Positions 1-8,089 are shown, counted from the stretch's first letter. The stretch: 36,316 nt of DNA from Candidatus Neomicrothrix sp. UBA4542 (GCA_002388005.1 DGLO01000103.1:1-36316), one strand, 5' to 3'. Numbers and translations are program-made. Notes: generated by a model not told the origin, from the letters alone.

Positions 1-2
1 TT

Positions 3-209
3 CGGGGAAGAGTTCTCGCCGTGGAGGCGGTTTTCATTGGAGCGTCAAACGAACTTGGTGCCTTTGAATCCGGAATTACCGCCGAATGGTTTGGTCTACG
101 ACCCGCAATCGTTATCGCTGGTCTTTCTACCCTGGTAGTCGTAGCGATCTTCGCTGTTTTCGTACCCGATCTCAGGAATCTCGATCGATTTGAAGACATC
201 GGTGTTTAA
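3..209 (+). CDS. MFS transporter, C-terminal fragment (5' end outside window)
   Basis: The reading frame is open from the first base of the window, so this is the tail of a longer gene. The visible 68 residues contain a segment with IGASNELG and FESG, followed by one hydrophobic helix (roughly AIVIAGLSTLVVVAIFAVF) and a short charged cytoplasmic tail. That arrangement matches the last helices of MFS_3/EntS-type exporters as I remember them. It ends 48 bases before the NicX-like gene on the same strand, so it could be co-transcribed and serve as the transporter of that cluster, but this is inference. Substrate and direction cannot be read from the fragment. Confidence 0.6.
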   Translation, partial: RGRVLAVEAVFIGASNELGAFESGITAEWFGLRPAIVIAGLSTLVVVAIFAVFVPDLRNLDRFEDIGV

Positions 210-257
210 GTGGGGCGTTGGGCGCTACGTTCGCACTAGCAGAATGCGGGAGGAACC

Positions 258-1304
258 ATGCTCGTAGAGCGAATCGAAGGAAAATGGATCGATGCGTTTA
301 CGCGTGTCTTCGAGATGTGTGCTGTCGACGCAACTCAAACCGCAGCGATACTTTCCGAAACGCAGAGCCGAGACGTCAACGTCAACTTGGCAGAGTTAGC
401 GCTAGACCGTCTCGGGGTTCGCGCCATCCATATCGTTGTGCCAACGCTACGACAGACGGCACCTGTACCCATCCGATCCACCGGCGCATCCGACGCAATA
501 GCAGGTTCCGCAGCAGTGATACGGGCACTTGCAACAGTCGACTTTGTAGTTGATTGCACAGTCGAAGGACTCCTCCACGCCCCAGAACTTCCCGAAATTC
601 TCGCCGATGGAAGCCGCGTTCTCATGGTCTCGAACGAGCATCCTGAGGCACTCGAGCGCTTGATGCCGACCGACGACCTTGAGCCGAAAGTCAAAAGCGG
701 AATCAAGAAGTTGATGCAAGCCAACGAAATGCGAGTTACCTCGGAGGCCGGAACCGACGTGGTGGTTGACGTCAGCGATGCTCCTTGCGGCGGCGGCTGG
801 GGCTACACCACCCGTCCCGGCACCATCACGCACTGGCCTGGCGGCCTATGTCTGGCGTTTCCTAAGGCCAACACGGTTAACGGGATCATCGTCATGGATC
901 GAGGGGATATGAATCTCACGTTCAAACGTTACGTAGAGTCTCCAATAACCCTTACGATCGAGAACGATTACGTAGTTGACGTTGGAGGCGTCGGCACCGA
1001 CGCGTCGCTCTTTCGGAGTTACACCGACGCATGGAATGACCCGGACGCCTATGCCACCAGCCATGTCGGGTGGGGCATGAACCCGGGAGCGCGTTGGGAC
1101 ACTCTGCCCTTGTACGACAAGAGCCAAACCAACGGCACCGAACAACGAGCGTTCGCCGGAAATTTCCTATATTCGACCGGCGCTAATGAACACGCCGGAC
1201 GACACACATTGGGCCATTTCGACCTCCCTATGCGAAATCACACCGTATTGCTAGATGACGAAGCTGTCGTCGTTAATGGTGTCTTGCAAGGGGATTTGGC
1301 GTAG
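258..1304 (+). CDS. NicX-family Fe(II)-dependent ring-cleaving dioxygenase (2,5-dihydroxypyridine dioxygenase-like)
   Basis: The 348-residue product matches the length and C-terminal half of 2,5-dihydroxypyridine 5,6-dioxygenase (NicX, about 350 aa), a family derived from the M29 aminopeptidase fold. Recognisable blocks are THWPGG near residue 191, the SHVGWG block with His269, the FLYSTG block near 303, and GHFDLPMRN with His320 and Asp322. These two histidines and the aspartate line up with the NicX iron ligands I remember (His265, His318, Asp320). NicX opens the pyridine ring of 2,5-dihydroxypyridine to N-formylmaleamate. The rest of the nic pathway (NicD, NicE, NicF) is not in the window, so the true substrate may differ. 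First gene of a same-strand run; the ATG at 258 follows GGAGG after 'gcgggaggaacc', a good ribosome site. Confidence 0.8.
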   Translation: MLVERIEGKWIDAFTRVFEMCAVDATQTAAILSETQSRDVNVNLAELALDRLGVRAIHIVVPTLRQTAPVPIRSTGASDAIAGSAAVIRALATVDFVVDCTVEGLLHAPELPEILADGSRVLMVSNEHPEALERLMPTDDLEPKVKSGIKKLMQANEMRVTSEAGTDVVVDVSDAPCGGGWGYTTRPGTITHWPGGLCLAFPKANTVNGIIVMDRGDMNLTFKRYVESPITLTIENDYVVDVGGVGTDASLFRSYTDAWNDPDAYATSHVGWGMNPGARWDTLPLYDKSQTNGTEQRAFAGNFLYSTGANEHAGRHTLGHFDLPMRNHTVLLDDEAVVVNGVLQGDLA

Positions 1305-1314
1305 CACCTCACAA

Positions 1315-2814
1315 ATGTGGAGCGAAGGACAAGACCTTGCGGCGTGGGTGGATCGGTGGGCCGATCATCAACCCGATGCGCCCGCTATCGAGTTCGAAGG
1401 ATCCACCGCTACTTTCCAAGCGTTATCGCAGCGAGTTAGCTCAGTCGCCGATTGGCTCAATGAACGAAACATCAACCTCGGGGACCGTGTCGCATGGCTA
1501 GGACCGAACCGTCCCTTGGCGATCGAACTACTTCTTGCCTGTTCCCGTCTCGGAGCAATTTTTCTACCACTGAACTCGCGTCTACTGGTCTCGGAACATC
1601 AGTGGATCATCAACAACTCTGACCCAACGATGGTTGTTGCCGACCCAATGTTTAGTGACCACGCGCTCAAATCAGCGGGAAGCCGACCGATTCATGTCAT
1701 CGACGATGACACTCTCCCAACTGCTACTGCAGTGGCTCCTCGGCCAGGAAAACCAGAGCACCCTTTACTCCTGGCTTATACCTCAGGAACCACTGGTAAA
1801 CCCAAAGGAGCGCTCTTGACGCAGAGCGCATTAATGGCCAACGCATTGAATAGTGCTCATGCCCATGACCTAACACCCAAGGACCGGTTTCTTACATTTC
1901 TCCCGTTGTTCCATGTAGGAGGACTCAATATTCAGACTCTTCCCGCTCTCATGGGTGGAGCGGCAGTTCTTCTTCACCGAGCGTTTGATCCCGGCGAATG
2001 GCTCCGAGATGTCGAGAGGTGGCAACCAACTTGGTCACTGTTCGTTCCTTCGACGTTAAACGCCGTGAGTGAACATCCAAGATTCGAAAATACAGATCTG
2101 TCTTCACTGCGCGGACTAATGGCTGGATCGTCGACTATTCCTGAAGCAACAACACGACCGTTTTTCGAACGCGGAATCCCAGTAGGTCAGGTCTACGGTT
2201 CGACAGAAACAGCTCCGACCGCAATCGTCCTTAAAGCAGACCACGCCCTCGAGCACCCCGGATCATGCGGCAAACCATCCACTCTTTGCGAAATTCGGAT
2301 TGTCGACGATCACGGCGCCAATGTCAGCGCGGGTATTTCTGGGGAACTGTGGGTTCGCGGACCAAATATCTTGCGGGAGTACTGGAGAGATCAAGAAGCG
2401 ACATCTGCGTCAATTACTGACGGCTGGTTCCACACAGGAGATATTGGGCACGCTGATACCGACGGATGGATATATATCGACGATCGCAAGAAAGACGTAG
2501 TGATTTCAGGAGGGGAAAACATTTATCCAGCAGAACTCGAAAACGTACTCGCCGAAAGTGACTTGTTCCTCGAAGCAACCGTTGTCGGGCTAGCGGATCA
2601 GCGTTGGGGAGAAGTTCCAATTGTGGTCGGGGTAGCTGCTGCAGACGTGCCCCCCAGCGACGAAGCAGTACTGGAACTCTTTGCGGGGCGATTAGCTAGC
2701 TTCAAGCACCCTAAGCAAGTGGTGTGGGTAGATGAACTCCCTCGAAACGTCATGGGAAAAGTCCTCAAGCATGAGGTTCGCGATCTGATTGCGCTCCAAG
2801 GGAACGAGGCATAG
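1315..2814 (+). CDS. AMP-forming acyl-CoA synthetase / CoA ligase
   Basis: An ANL-superfamily ligase that activates a carboxylic acid to its CoA thioester through an acyl-adenylate. The phosphate-binding loop YTSGTTGKPKG, the VYGSTETAP adenine-site motif, the hinge region HTGDIGHADTDGW, the RKKDVVISGGENIYP block and the C-terminal catalytic lysine in NVMGKVLK are all present. At 499 residues it is a normal size for a medium-chain or aromatic-acid ligase. The frame is open from 1255, but that would overlap the preceding gene by 50 bases; the ATG at 1315, ten bases after the dioxygenase stop, gives a natural N-terminus. No strong Shine-Dalgarno precedes it, so translational coupling to the upstream gene is possible. 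The acid it activates is unknown. Confidence 0.88.
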   Translation: MWSEGQDLAAWVDRWADHQPDAPAIEFEGSTATFQALSQRVSSVADWLNERNINLGDRVAWLGPNRPLAIELLLACSRLGAIFLPLNSRLLVSEHQWIINNSDPTMVVADPMFSDHALKSAGSRPIHVIDDDTLPTATAVAPRPGKPEHPLLLAYTSGTTGKPKGALLTQSALMANALNSAHAHDLTPKDRFLTFLPLFHVGGLNIQTLPALMGGAAVLLHRAFDPGEWLRDVERWQPTWSLFVPSTLNAVSEHPRFENTDLSSLRGLMAGSSTIPEATTRPFFERGIPVGQVYGSTETAPTAIVLKADHALEHPGSCGKPSTLCEIRIVDDHGANVSAGISGELWVRGPNILREYWRDQEATSASITDGWFHTGDIGHADTDGWIYIDDRKKDVVISGGENIYPAELENVLAESDLFLEATVVGLADQRWGEVPIVVGVAAADVPPSDEAVLELFAGRLASFKHPKQVVWVDELPRNVMGKVLKHEVRDLIALQGNEA

Positions 2815-2816
2815 AG

Positions 2817-3203
2817 ATGCCTTTGGGGCACATCGGCATCAACGTTTCCGATTTGGAAGTCTCTTATTCCTATTACGAGGCTCTCATGCCCTATTTGAGG
2901 TACGAGCAATTCCTAGCCCATGATGACCAGTTCGCGATTAGACCCTCCGATAACAAAGTTGGCACCTACATTTTCTTCTACCCCGCAGAAGACATCTACC
3001 ACCCCACATTTGCGGGGTTACAGCATCTTGCATTCATAGTGCCAACAAGGGCCGAGGTGGAACAAGCCTCTTTGGCTGCTCATCAACTCGGGTCAGAAAT
3101 CGTTCACGCGCCCCAGGAATGGCCTGATTATCCGCCACCCTATTACGCCTCTTTTTGGAGAGATCCCGACGGAATAATGCTCGAAGCCGTTTGCCACAAA
3201 TAA
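2817..3203 (+). CDS. VOC-superfamily metalloprotein (glyoxalase/extradiol-dioxygenase fold)
   Basis: A 128-residue protein with two beta-alpha-beta-beta-beta modules typical of the vicinal oxygen chelate fold. It opens with GHIGINVSDLE and has GLQHLAFIV in the middle and DPDGIMLEAV at the end. The metal-ligand set His5, His70 and Glu123 is intact, so it probably binds a divalent metal and is an enzyme, not a drug-binding relative. Members include glyoxalase I, methylmalonyl-CoA epimerase, fosfomycin-resistance proteins and extradiol dioxygenases; the sequence alone does not decide which. It starts two bases after the stop of the CoA ligase, so the two are surely co-translated, which points to a step on the ligase's substrate or product. 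Confidence 0.8.
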   Translation: MPLGHIGINVSDLEVSYSYYEALMPYLRYEQFLAHDDQFAIRPSDNKVGTYIFFYPAEDIYHPTFAGLQHLAFIVPTRAEVEQASLAAHQLGSEIVHAPQEWPDYPPPYYASFWRDPDGIMLEAVCHK

Positions 3204-3219
3204 CACGAAAGGAGTCGCC

Positions 3220-4101
3220 GTGAACGCACAGAAACAGGTCGCCTTTATTGGTTTAGGAGTAATGGGTCATCCAATGGCGAGGCACCTAACAAATGCTGGA
3301 CACGACGTAACCGTGTACAACCGCACTCCATCCAAGTCCGAACAATGGGTAGCAGAAAACGGTGGAACAAGGCAGCTAACTCCCAGGGACGCTGCAGTCG
3401 AAGCGGAGATAGTTTTTGTCTGTGTCGGCAACGACGACGACGTCCGCTCCGTAGTGCTAGGTGATGAGGGTGTTCTCGCCGCTATGACTCCAGGCACGCT
3501 GATTGTCGACCACACAACTGCTTCCGCAAAGCTCGCCATCGAGTTGGAAGGTACTTGTGCAAACAGAAGCGTCGGGTTTTTGGACGCACCGATCTCGGGC
3601 GGTCAGGCGGGCGCCGAAAATGGCACCTTGACAGTCATGTGCGGCGGCGAAGAACAGTGGTTTGAACTTTCCAAGCCTGTGATCGAGTCCTACAGCCAAA
3701 CTTGCAACCTCATAGGCCCGCCCGGATCAGGGCAATTGACCAAAATGGTGAATCAAATTTGTATAGCCGGATTGTTACAAGGACTGTCCGAAGCACTTGA
3801 GTTCGGACGGCGTAGCGACCTGGACTTAGAACTTGTTCTCCGAACAATTAGTAGCGGCGCAGCAGGGTCATGGCAGATGGAAAATCGAGGGGAAACGATG
3901 ATGCGCAATGAATTCGACTTCGGCTTCGCCGTCGACTGGATGCGCAAGGACTTGAACATTGTCCTACAAGAGGCTGACCGCATCGGAGCTCCTCTACAGA
4001 TCACCCAACTTGTTGACGCGTTTTACGCGGAAATCCAAACAAGCGGAGGAGGACGTCTCGACACCAGTAGCCTCATCACCCGATTACGACCAGTTCCCTG
4101 A
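3220..4101 (+). CDS. NAD(P)-dependent beta-hydroxyacid dehydrogenase (3-hydroxyisobutyrate / tartronate-semialdehyde reductase family)
   Basis: A 293-residue member of the 3-hydroxyisobutyrate dehydrogenase family. The N-terminal Rossmann motif is GLGVMGHPMA (residues 11-20), the substrate-binding stretch DAPISGGQAGAENG lies at 122-135, and the catalytic lysine is Lys175 in GSGQLTKMVNQ. Family members reversibly oxidise beta-hydroxyacids such as 3-hydroxyisobutyrate, glycerate/tartronate semialdehyde or 2-(hydroxymethyl)glutarate, the last a step of anaerobic nicotinate breakdown. The GTG start at 3220 has a clear GAAAGGAG ribosome site eight bases upstream. It sits 16 bases after the VOC gene in the same operon. 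The exact substrate is not determined by the sequence. Confidence 0.85.
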   Translation: MNAQKQVAFIGLGVMGHPMARHLTNAGHDVTVYNRTPSKSEQWVAENGGTRQLTPRDAAVEAEIVFVCVGNDDDVRSVVLGDEGVLAAMTPGTLIVDHTTASAKLAIELEGTCANRSVGFLDAPISGGQAGAENGTLTVMCGGEEQWFELSKPVIESYSQTCNLIGPPGSGQLTKMVNQICIAGLLQGLSEALEFGRRSDLDLELVLRTISSGAAGSWQMENRGETMMRNEFDFGFAVDWMRKDLNIVLQEADRIGAPLQITQLVDAFYAEIQTSGGGRLDTSSLITRLRPVP

Positions 4102-4145
4102 GGGACGGAAGTGCACTCGCCTTCCTATCTGAGTACGGTGCCCAC

Positions 4146-5234
4146 GTGATTCACAGCGACCGCATACTTATGGGCCCTGGCCCGTGTAATCCTTACCCAG
4201 AAGTCATAGAGGCCTTCACCCGACCGGTTCTAGGTCATCTTGACCCGGATTTTCTCTCTCTACTAGATGAGACAAACGACCGCTTGAGAACCGTCTGGCA
4301 AACAAACAACCTCCTTACTTTCCCGGTAAGCGCTACTGGCTCAGCGGGGATGGAAGCGGCTTTCGTCAATTTCGTCAACACAGGCGATGTGGTCGTCGTC
4401 GGAGTGAATGGGGTCTTTGGAAATCGCATGTGCGACGTCGCAACAAGAACTGGAGCAACGGTCATAGCTGTAGAAGAGGAATGGGGCCGAGCAATAGACC
4501 CGCAACGACTTCTCGACGCTCACCCAAACCCACAGATGATCGCTGTCGTACATGCCGAGACCTCAACTGGCGTGCGCAACGAGATCGCCCCCCTCGGTGC
4601 CGACAAGGGAGATGCGCTGCTGCTCGTAGATTGCGTTACTTCCTTAGGTGGCATACCTGTGCTGACCGACGAATGGAATATCGATATCGCCTACAGCGGT
4701 ACCCAGAAATGCCTCGGAGTTCCTCCAGGCCTATCTCCGATGACTGTTAGCGACAGAGCGTTGGAGCGCATAATCCCCACACCTCAAAGTTGGTATCTCG
4801 ACCTCAACATGATCAAGGAATACGTGACAGGAGACGGTGCTCGCGCGTACCACCACACAGCTCCTATTTCTATGCTTTATGGGCTGCACGCCGGTCTGGG
4901 TGTGGTCTTAACAGAAGGCCTCGAAGAAGCCTGGAAACGTCATCAATCCTGTGGAGACGAGCTGCACAAACGTTTACCAGAACTTGGATTCCAGTTGTGG
5001 GCTCAAGAGGGCCATCGCCTGCCGGAGCTCACCACAGTTACTTTGCCCCAGGGTTTGGACGACAAAGAGGGCAGACTGACTCTTCTCGAACGCTACGGCA
5101 TCGAAGTGGGCGGTGGACTTGGACCCGTTGTCGGCAAGGTATGGCGGATCGGATGCATGGGTCACACAGCACGAATGCGGAATGTGAAATTGTTGCTCGG
5201 CGCGCTCGAAGAGCTGGTTGTCGCGACTCGCTAG
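4146..5234 (+). CDS. Class V PLP aminotransferase (alanine/serine-glyoxylate aminotransferase-like)
   Basis: This 362-residue protein belongs to the small class V aminotransferases related to alanine-glyoxylate and serine-pyruvate aminotransferase. The N-terminus has the MGPGPCNPYPEV glycine/proline-rich substrate loop, the pyridine-ring aspartate is in LLVDCVTSLGG (Asp162), the PLP Schiff-base lysine is Lys188 in SGTQKCLG, and the carboxylate-binding arginine is in WRIGCMGH near the C-terminus. The block YHHTAPISMLYGL is typical of AGXT. The enzyme would move an amino group to glyoxylate or pyruvate. It is the last gene of the run and starts at a GTG 44 bases after the dehydrogenase. Paired with a beta-hydroxyacid dehydrogenase it suggests removal of nitrogen from, then reduction of, a small intermediate; that is inference. 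Confidence 0.85.
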   Translation: MIHSDRILMGPGPCNPYPEVIEAFTRPVLGHLDPDFLSLLDETNDRLRTVWQTNNLLTFPVSATGSAGMEAAFVNFVNTGDVVVVGVNGVFGNRMCDVATRTGATVIAVEEEWGRAIDPQRLLDAHPNPQMIAVVHAETSTGVRNEIAPLGADKGDALLLVDCVTSLGGIPVLTDEWNIDIAYSGTQKCLGVPPGLSPMTVSDRALERIIPTPQSWYLDLNMIKEYVTGDGARAYHHTAPISMLYGLHAGLGVVLTEGLEEAWKRHQSCGDELHKRLPELGFQLWAQEGHRLPELTTVTLPQGLDDKEGRLTLLERYGIEVGGGLGPVVGKVWRIGCMGHTARMRNVKLLLGALEELVVATR

Positions 5235-5311
5235 ACCGGTATCGATCCTTAGTGTGCGCTACCGACTCGTTGTTCGACCTCGCAGCTAATCATCTCTTGT
5301 CGACCGACAAT

Positions 5312-6208
5312 TCATTCGGAGTTACTTTCCCATGGAGCCGGTCCATCCATAGGTGGATCAGCGCGACCTTCTAGCCACCCATTGAATTCTGCTTGCCGCT
5401 TTTCTATGAACGCGGCAACTCCTTCACGAGCGTCCGGAAGATGATCAGTGACTGCGGTTTTGGCGGCGATCTCATCGAGAGACTGGTCCCAGGTCATCGC
5501 AGCCGCCAAATGTATGGAACGCTTCAGCATTCTCATCGCCACCTGTGGCCCATCGGCAAGCTCTCTAGCAAGTTCCAGAGCGGCATCCATAAGACGCTCG
5601 TCGGGCACCACTTCGTGTACAAGACCTAGTTGGTGGGCTGTTTCGCCATCGACGATGCGTTTGCGCATCATGAAGTCCATGGCTTTCGCCACTCCGAGAT
5701 GCTGCACCAGCAACCATTGTCCACCTTCATCAGGCAGCAAGCCGAACCTGAGCGTAGCGCTCCCCATTTTCGCGGATTGCGACGCGACACGAAAATCGCA
5801 AGCCAACGCAAGAGAAAACCCTGTTTGGATGGCGAAGCCGTTGATCGCGGCGATAGAGATCTTGTCAAGGTTTCGTACCGTTGTATTCACCGCTTGAGAT
5901 ATAGCTCTCAAGCCGTTGTATGTGCCTGAAGGATTGTGGTGCCCGTGGTTGATTTCCGGGACCTGTTTGCTGTCCCCGCCATAGCCCTTTAGGTCATCTC
6001 CAGCCCAAAACGCCGAACCTTCTCCCGTAAAAAGAACTATCCGAATTGCGTCGTCCATCTGGGTCTGGGTGAGAATCTCAACCAAATCACGTTTCATTGG
6101 TGCGGTAGCGGCATTAAGGCTTTCTGGACGGTTGAAGGTCACAACCAGAATTCCCGGCTCCTCGATCGCAGTCCGAAAACCGCAGTATTCGTCTTCTTGA
6201 ACTGACAT
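5312..6208 (-). CDS. Crotonase-superfamily protein (enoyl-CoA hydratase/isomerase-like) lacking the two usual catalytic glutamates
   Basis: A 298-residue crotonase-fold protein. The oxyanion-hole segments are visible in AFWAGDDLKG (residues 66-75) and INGFAIQTGF (122-131). In mitochondrial enoyl-CoA hydratase the water-activating glutamates 144 and 164 lie in the positions that here hold Ser132 and Thr152, so ordinary hydration is unlikely. The loop LLPDEGG, with Asp160, resembles PaaG/ring-epoxide isomerase and related isomerases, where an aspartate acts in that loop. It is therefore more likely an isomerase, hydrolase or ring-acting member. It runs opposite to the CoA ligase cluster and ends 77 bases from it. 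A strong GGAGGAG site precedes the ATG at 6208. Confidence 0.85.
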   Translation of the reverse strand: MSVQEDEYCGFRTAIEEPGILVVTFNRPESLNAATAPMKRDLVEILTQTQMDDAIRIVLFTGEGSAFWAGDDLKGYGGDSKQVPEINHGHHNPSGTYNGLRAISQAVNTTVRNLDKISIAAINGFAIQTGFSLALACDFRVASQSAKMGSATLRFGLLPDEGGQWLLVQHLGVAKAMDFMMRKRIVDGETAHQLGLVHEVVPDERLMDAALELARELADGPQVAMRMLKRSIHLAAAMTWDQSLDEIAAKTAVTDHLPDAREGVAAFIEKRQAEFNGWLEGRADPPMDGPAPWESNSE

Positions 6209-6281
6209 CTTCTCCTCCGTGGTGCATTACTCGGTTCTGAGATAAAGAAGCTACCTCGCGACTTCCAAGGGCGCGTTCTCG

Positions 6282-6671
6282 TTGGTACCGTCACTGTTCG
6301 TGACGGACGTCTCAGACGCACCATTCCTGCCTTTTCAAGATTCGCTCATGCTGAGGTTCGACATCAGCGGATCCGAAGGCAACCGGACCCATTACATTAC
6401 GCCCTTCGTCACCGACGGGACGCGGCTCTATGTCTTCGACGAACCCAGCCACGACCCAGAAGCATTCACAACGATGTTGTTAGATCAACACATAGAGGTC
6501 ACTAGTCGCGCAACAGGAGATCTGGGCGTTCGAGCAACCGGGCGACAACCCTCCGCGAATGAGGAACGTTGGGCTCGGGCTGCATGCACAGAAAAGTTTC
6601 TTTACGACCAAGCTTTGCAGGACCTAGCTCAGCTAGGGCCTGTTGTAGTTCTTGAGAACACCGCGGGATGA
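6282..6671 (+). CDS. Small protein resembling the deazaflavin (F420)-dependent nitroreductase (Ddn) fold
   Basis: A 129-residue product that I cannot name with certainty. The pattern of a GxxGNRTHYITPF segment, a TDGTRLYVF beta hairpin, a region where RATGDLGVRATGR would be the strand pair, and a PVVVLE ending follows the layout of the Ddn/DUF385 deazaflavin-dependent oxidoreductases. The next gene on the same strand is an LLM-type F420 oxidoreductase, which supports an F420 role. The start is uncertain: the frame opens at a TTG (6282), with a GTG at 6300 and an ATG at 6348 as alternatives, none with a clear ribosome site. It could also be an unrelated hypothetical protein. Confidence 0.45.
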   Translation: MVPSLFVTDVSDAPFLPFQDSLMLRFDISGSEGNRTHYITPFVTDGTRLYVFDEPSHDPEAFTTMLLDQHIEVTSRATGDLGVRATGRQPSANEERWARAACTEKFLYDQALQDLAQLGPVVVLENTAG

Positions 6672-6747
6672 TCGGCATCTACCTCAAAGTTTCTCCAACC
6701 AATGTGATTGGGTGCATCATGTGTCGCCGTGCGCTAGGCAAGAGATC

Positions 6748-7812
6748 ATGAAGGTGTCTATTGCATACGGCGGACCTGGCTCAGGCCGAAAACGAGACTG
6801 GGACCAACAGGTTGATTTTCTGCGAGAAGCAGAACAAATGGGTGTGGACATCATCTGGTCCGCTGAAGCATGGGGTATGGATGGCATTAGCACCCTGGCG
6901 TATCTCGCTGCAGTAACACAAAGAGTGCAGTTAGGAACTGGCATACTGCAAATTTCAGCCCGAGCCCCGGTGATGACCGCCATGACTGCGCTTTCTATGG
7001 CCGCAATCAGCGGGGACCGATTTATCTTGGGTTTGGGCGTCAGTGGCCCTCAAGTTGTCGAAGGACTTCACGGAGTCAAGTTTCGACAACCCCTCACGCG
7101 TCTGCGCGAAACGGTGGACATAGTGAAGCAAGCATTCGCTGGAGAGAAAATTAACTACGAGGGCACCCACCACGCTTTGCCACTCCCTGGAGGGGAAGGC
7201 AAGGCCCTTCGCCTCGCTCAGCCCGCAAACGACCACATCCCAATATGGTTAGCCACGCTAGGCCCCAAATCTCTTGAGTACACCGGCGAAGTCGCGGACG
7301 GGTGGGCAGGTACCTCATTTGTTCCCTCCGCCTCGCACGCCACAATCGGACACGTCAAAGAAGGCGCTTACAAGGCAGGCCGCGACCCCAGCGGTCTGGA
7401 ATATCAGGCAGGGGGCGCAGTTCAGTTTGGAGAAGATATCGAGCAGCTAATAGCTCCCAGACGACCAGGCGTTGCGTTCACCCTAGGTGCCATGGGTTCC
7501 GCAAAAACGAATTTCTACAACGACGCTTACAGCCGCGGTGGATTTGAAGAAGAAGCGCGGGAAATTCAGCGGTTGTGGATCGACGGAGACCGCGAAAAGG
7601 CTGCTCAATTAGTTCCCACAGAACTCATACTGCAAACCAATTTTCTTGGCTCCGTAGCACAAGTGACTGACCGCGTTCGCTCCTATCGGGATGCAGGGAT
7701 AACAGTTCTTCGCGTTCAGCCTGAAGGAGCCAACGCCCAAGACCGCCTCGACACCCTGGGAAGAATCGTCGATATTGTCAGATCCCTCAACGAAGACCGT
7801 GCCGACCTGTAG
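6748..7812 (+). CDS. LLM-class F420-dependent oxidoreductase
   Basis: A 354-residue TIM-barrel protein of the luciferase-like monooxygenase family, in the branch that usually uses coenzyme F420 in actinobacteria. Visible family features are the N-terminal strand MKVSIAYGG, a WSAEAWGMDG stretch near residues 36-45, LGTGILQIS (near 67-75), and GDRFILGLGVSGPQVVEG near 91-108. The open frame extends upstream to 6652, but the ATG at 6748 begins exactly at the first barrel strand as in relatives. It lies 76 bases after the Ddn-like gene. Substrates of this branch are mostly unknown; it is likely a hydride-transfer step on a small carbonyl or unsaturated compound. Confidence 0.8.
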   Translation: MKVSIAYGGPGSGRKRDWDQQVDFLREAEQMGVDIIWSAEAWGMDGISTLAYLAAVTQRVQLGTGILQISARAPVMTAMTALSMAAISGDRFILGLGVSGPQVVEGLHGVKFRQPLTRLRETVDIVKQAFAGEKINYEGTHHALPLPGGEGKALRLAQPANDHIPIWLATLGPKSLEYTGEVADGWAGTSFVPSASHATIGHVKEGAYKAGRDPSGLEYQAGGAVQFGEDIEQLIAPRRPGVAFTLGAMGSAKTNFYNDAYSRGGFEEEAREIQRLWIDGDREKAAQLVPTELILQTNFLGSVAQVTDRVRSYRDAGITVLRVQPEGANAQDRLDTLGRIVDIVRSLNEDRADL

Positions 7813-7853
7813 CGCACAAATTTGGCTGCTCGCGACATCCTCAGCCATTTCGT

Positions 7854-8063
7854 CTACGCGAACGCCTGAATTTCGGCCGCGTCCGTTCTACGAACCGAAG
7901 CCACATCTACGGTTCGGAAACTAGCGACCCTCGACGACCAGGAGTCGACGTAGCCGCGGCCCTCAGAATGAAAGAAGGTCGTCATCGGGCCCTCCTGTTC
8001 GTAGGTGTCGACACCGGAAATTATTTCGGCTCGCCCGTCAATGAAAGTCAATTCAAAGGTCAT
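7854..8063 (-). CDS. Conserved-looking small hypothetical protein, 69 aa
   Basis: A 69-residue product I do not recognise. It reads like a genuine small soluble beta-strand protein: ELTFIDGRAEIISGVDTYEQ followed by a TTFFHSEG segment, a serine-rich SWSSRVASF stretch and an alternating RTVDVASVRR tail. The ATG at 8063 is the first start in the frame. No signal peptide or membrane segment is present. It ends head-on to the LLM oxidoreductase and its 5' side faces msrB across the 164-base gap that carries the DnaA-box-like sites. Function is unknown; a beta-barrel adaptor or regulatory peptide would fit but is not supported further. Confidence 0.6.
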   Translation of the reverse strand: MTFELTFIDGRAEIISGVDTYEQEGPMTTFFHSEGRGYVDSWSSRVASFRTVDVASVRRTDAAEIQAFA

Positions 8064-8089
8064 GCTCAGAAAAGATAGAGTGCCGCCCC

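Noticed and set aside
4790..5374. 194-residue frame overlapping the aminotransferase on the same strand
   Set aside because: It is out of frame with an aminotransferase that keeps all cofactor residues; the alternative product has biased, Arg-rich composition.
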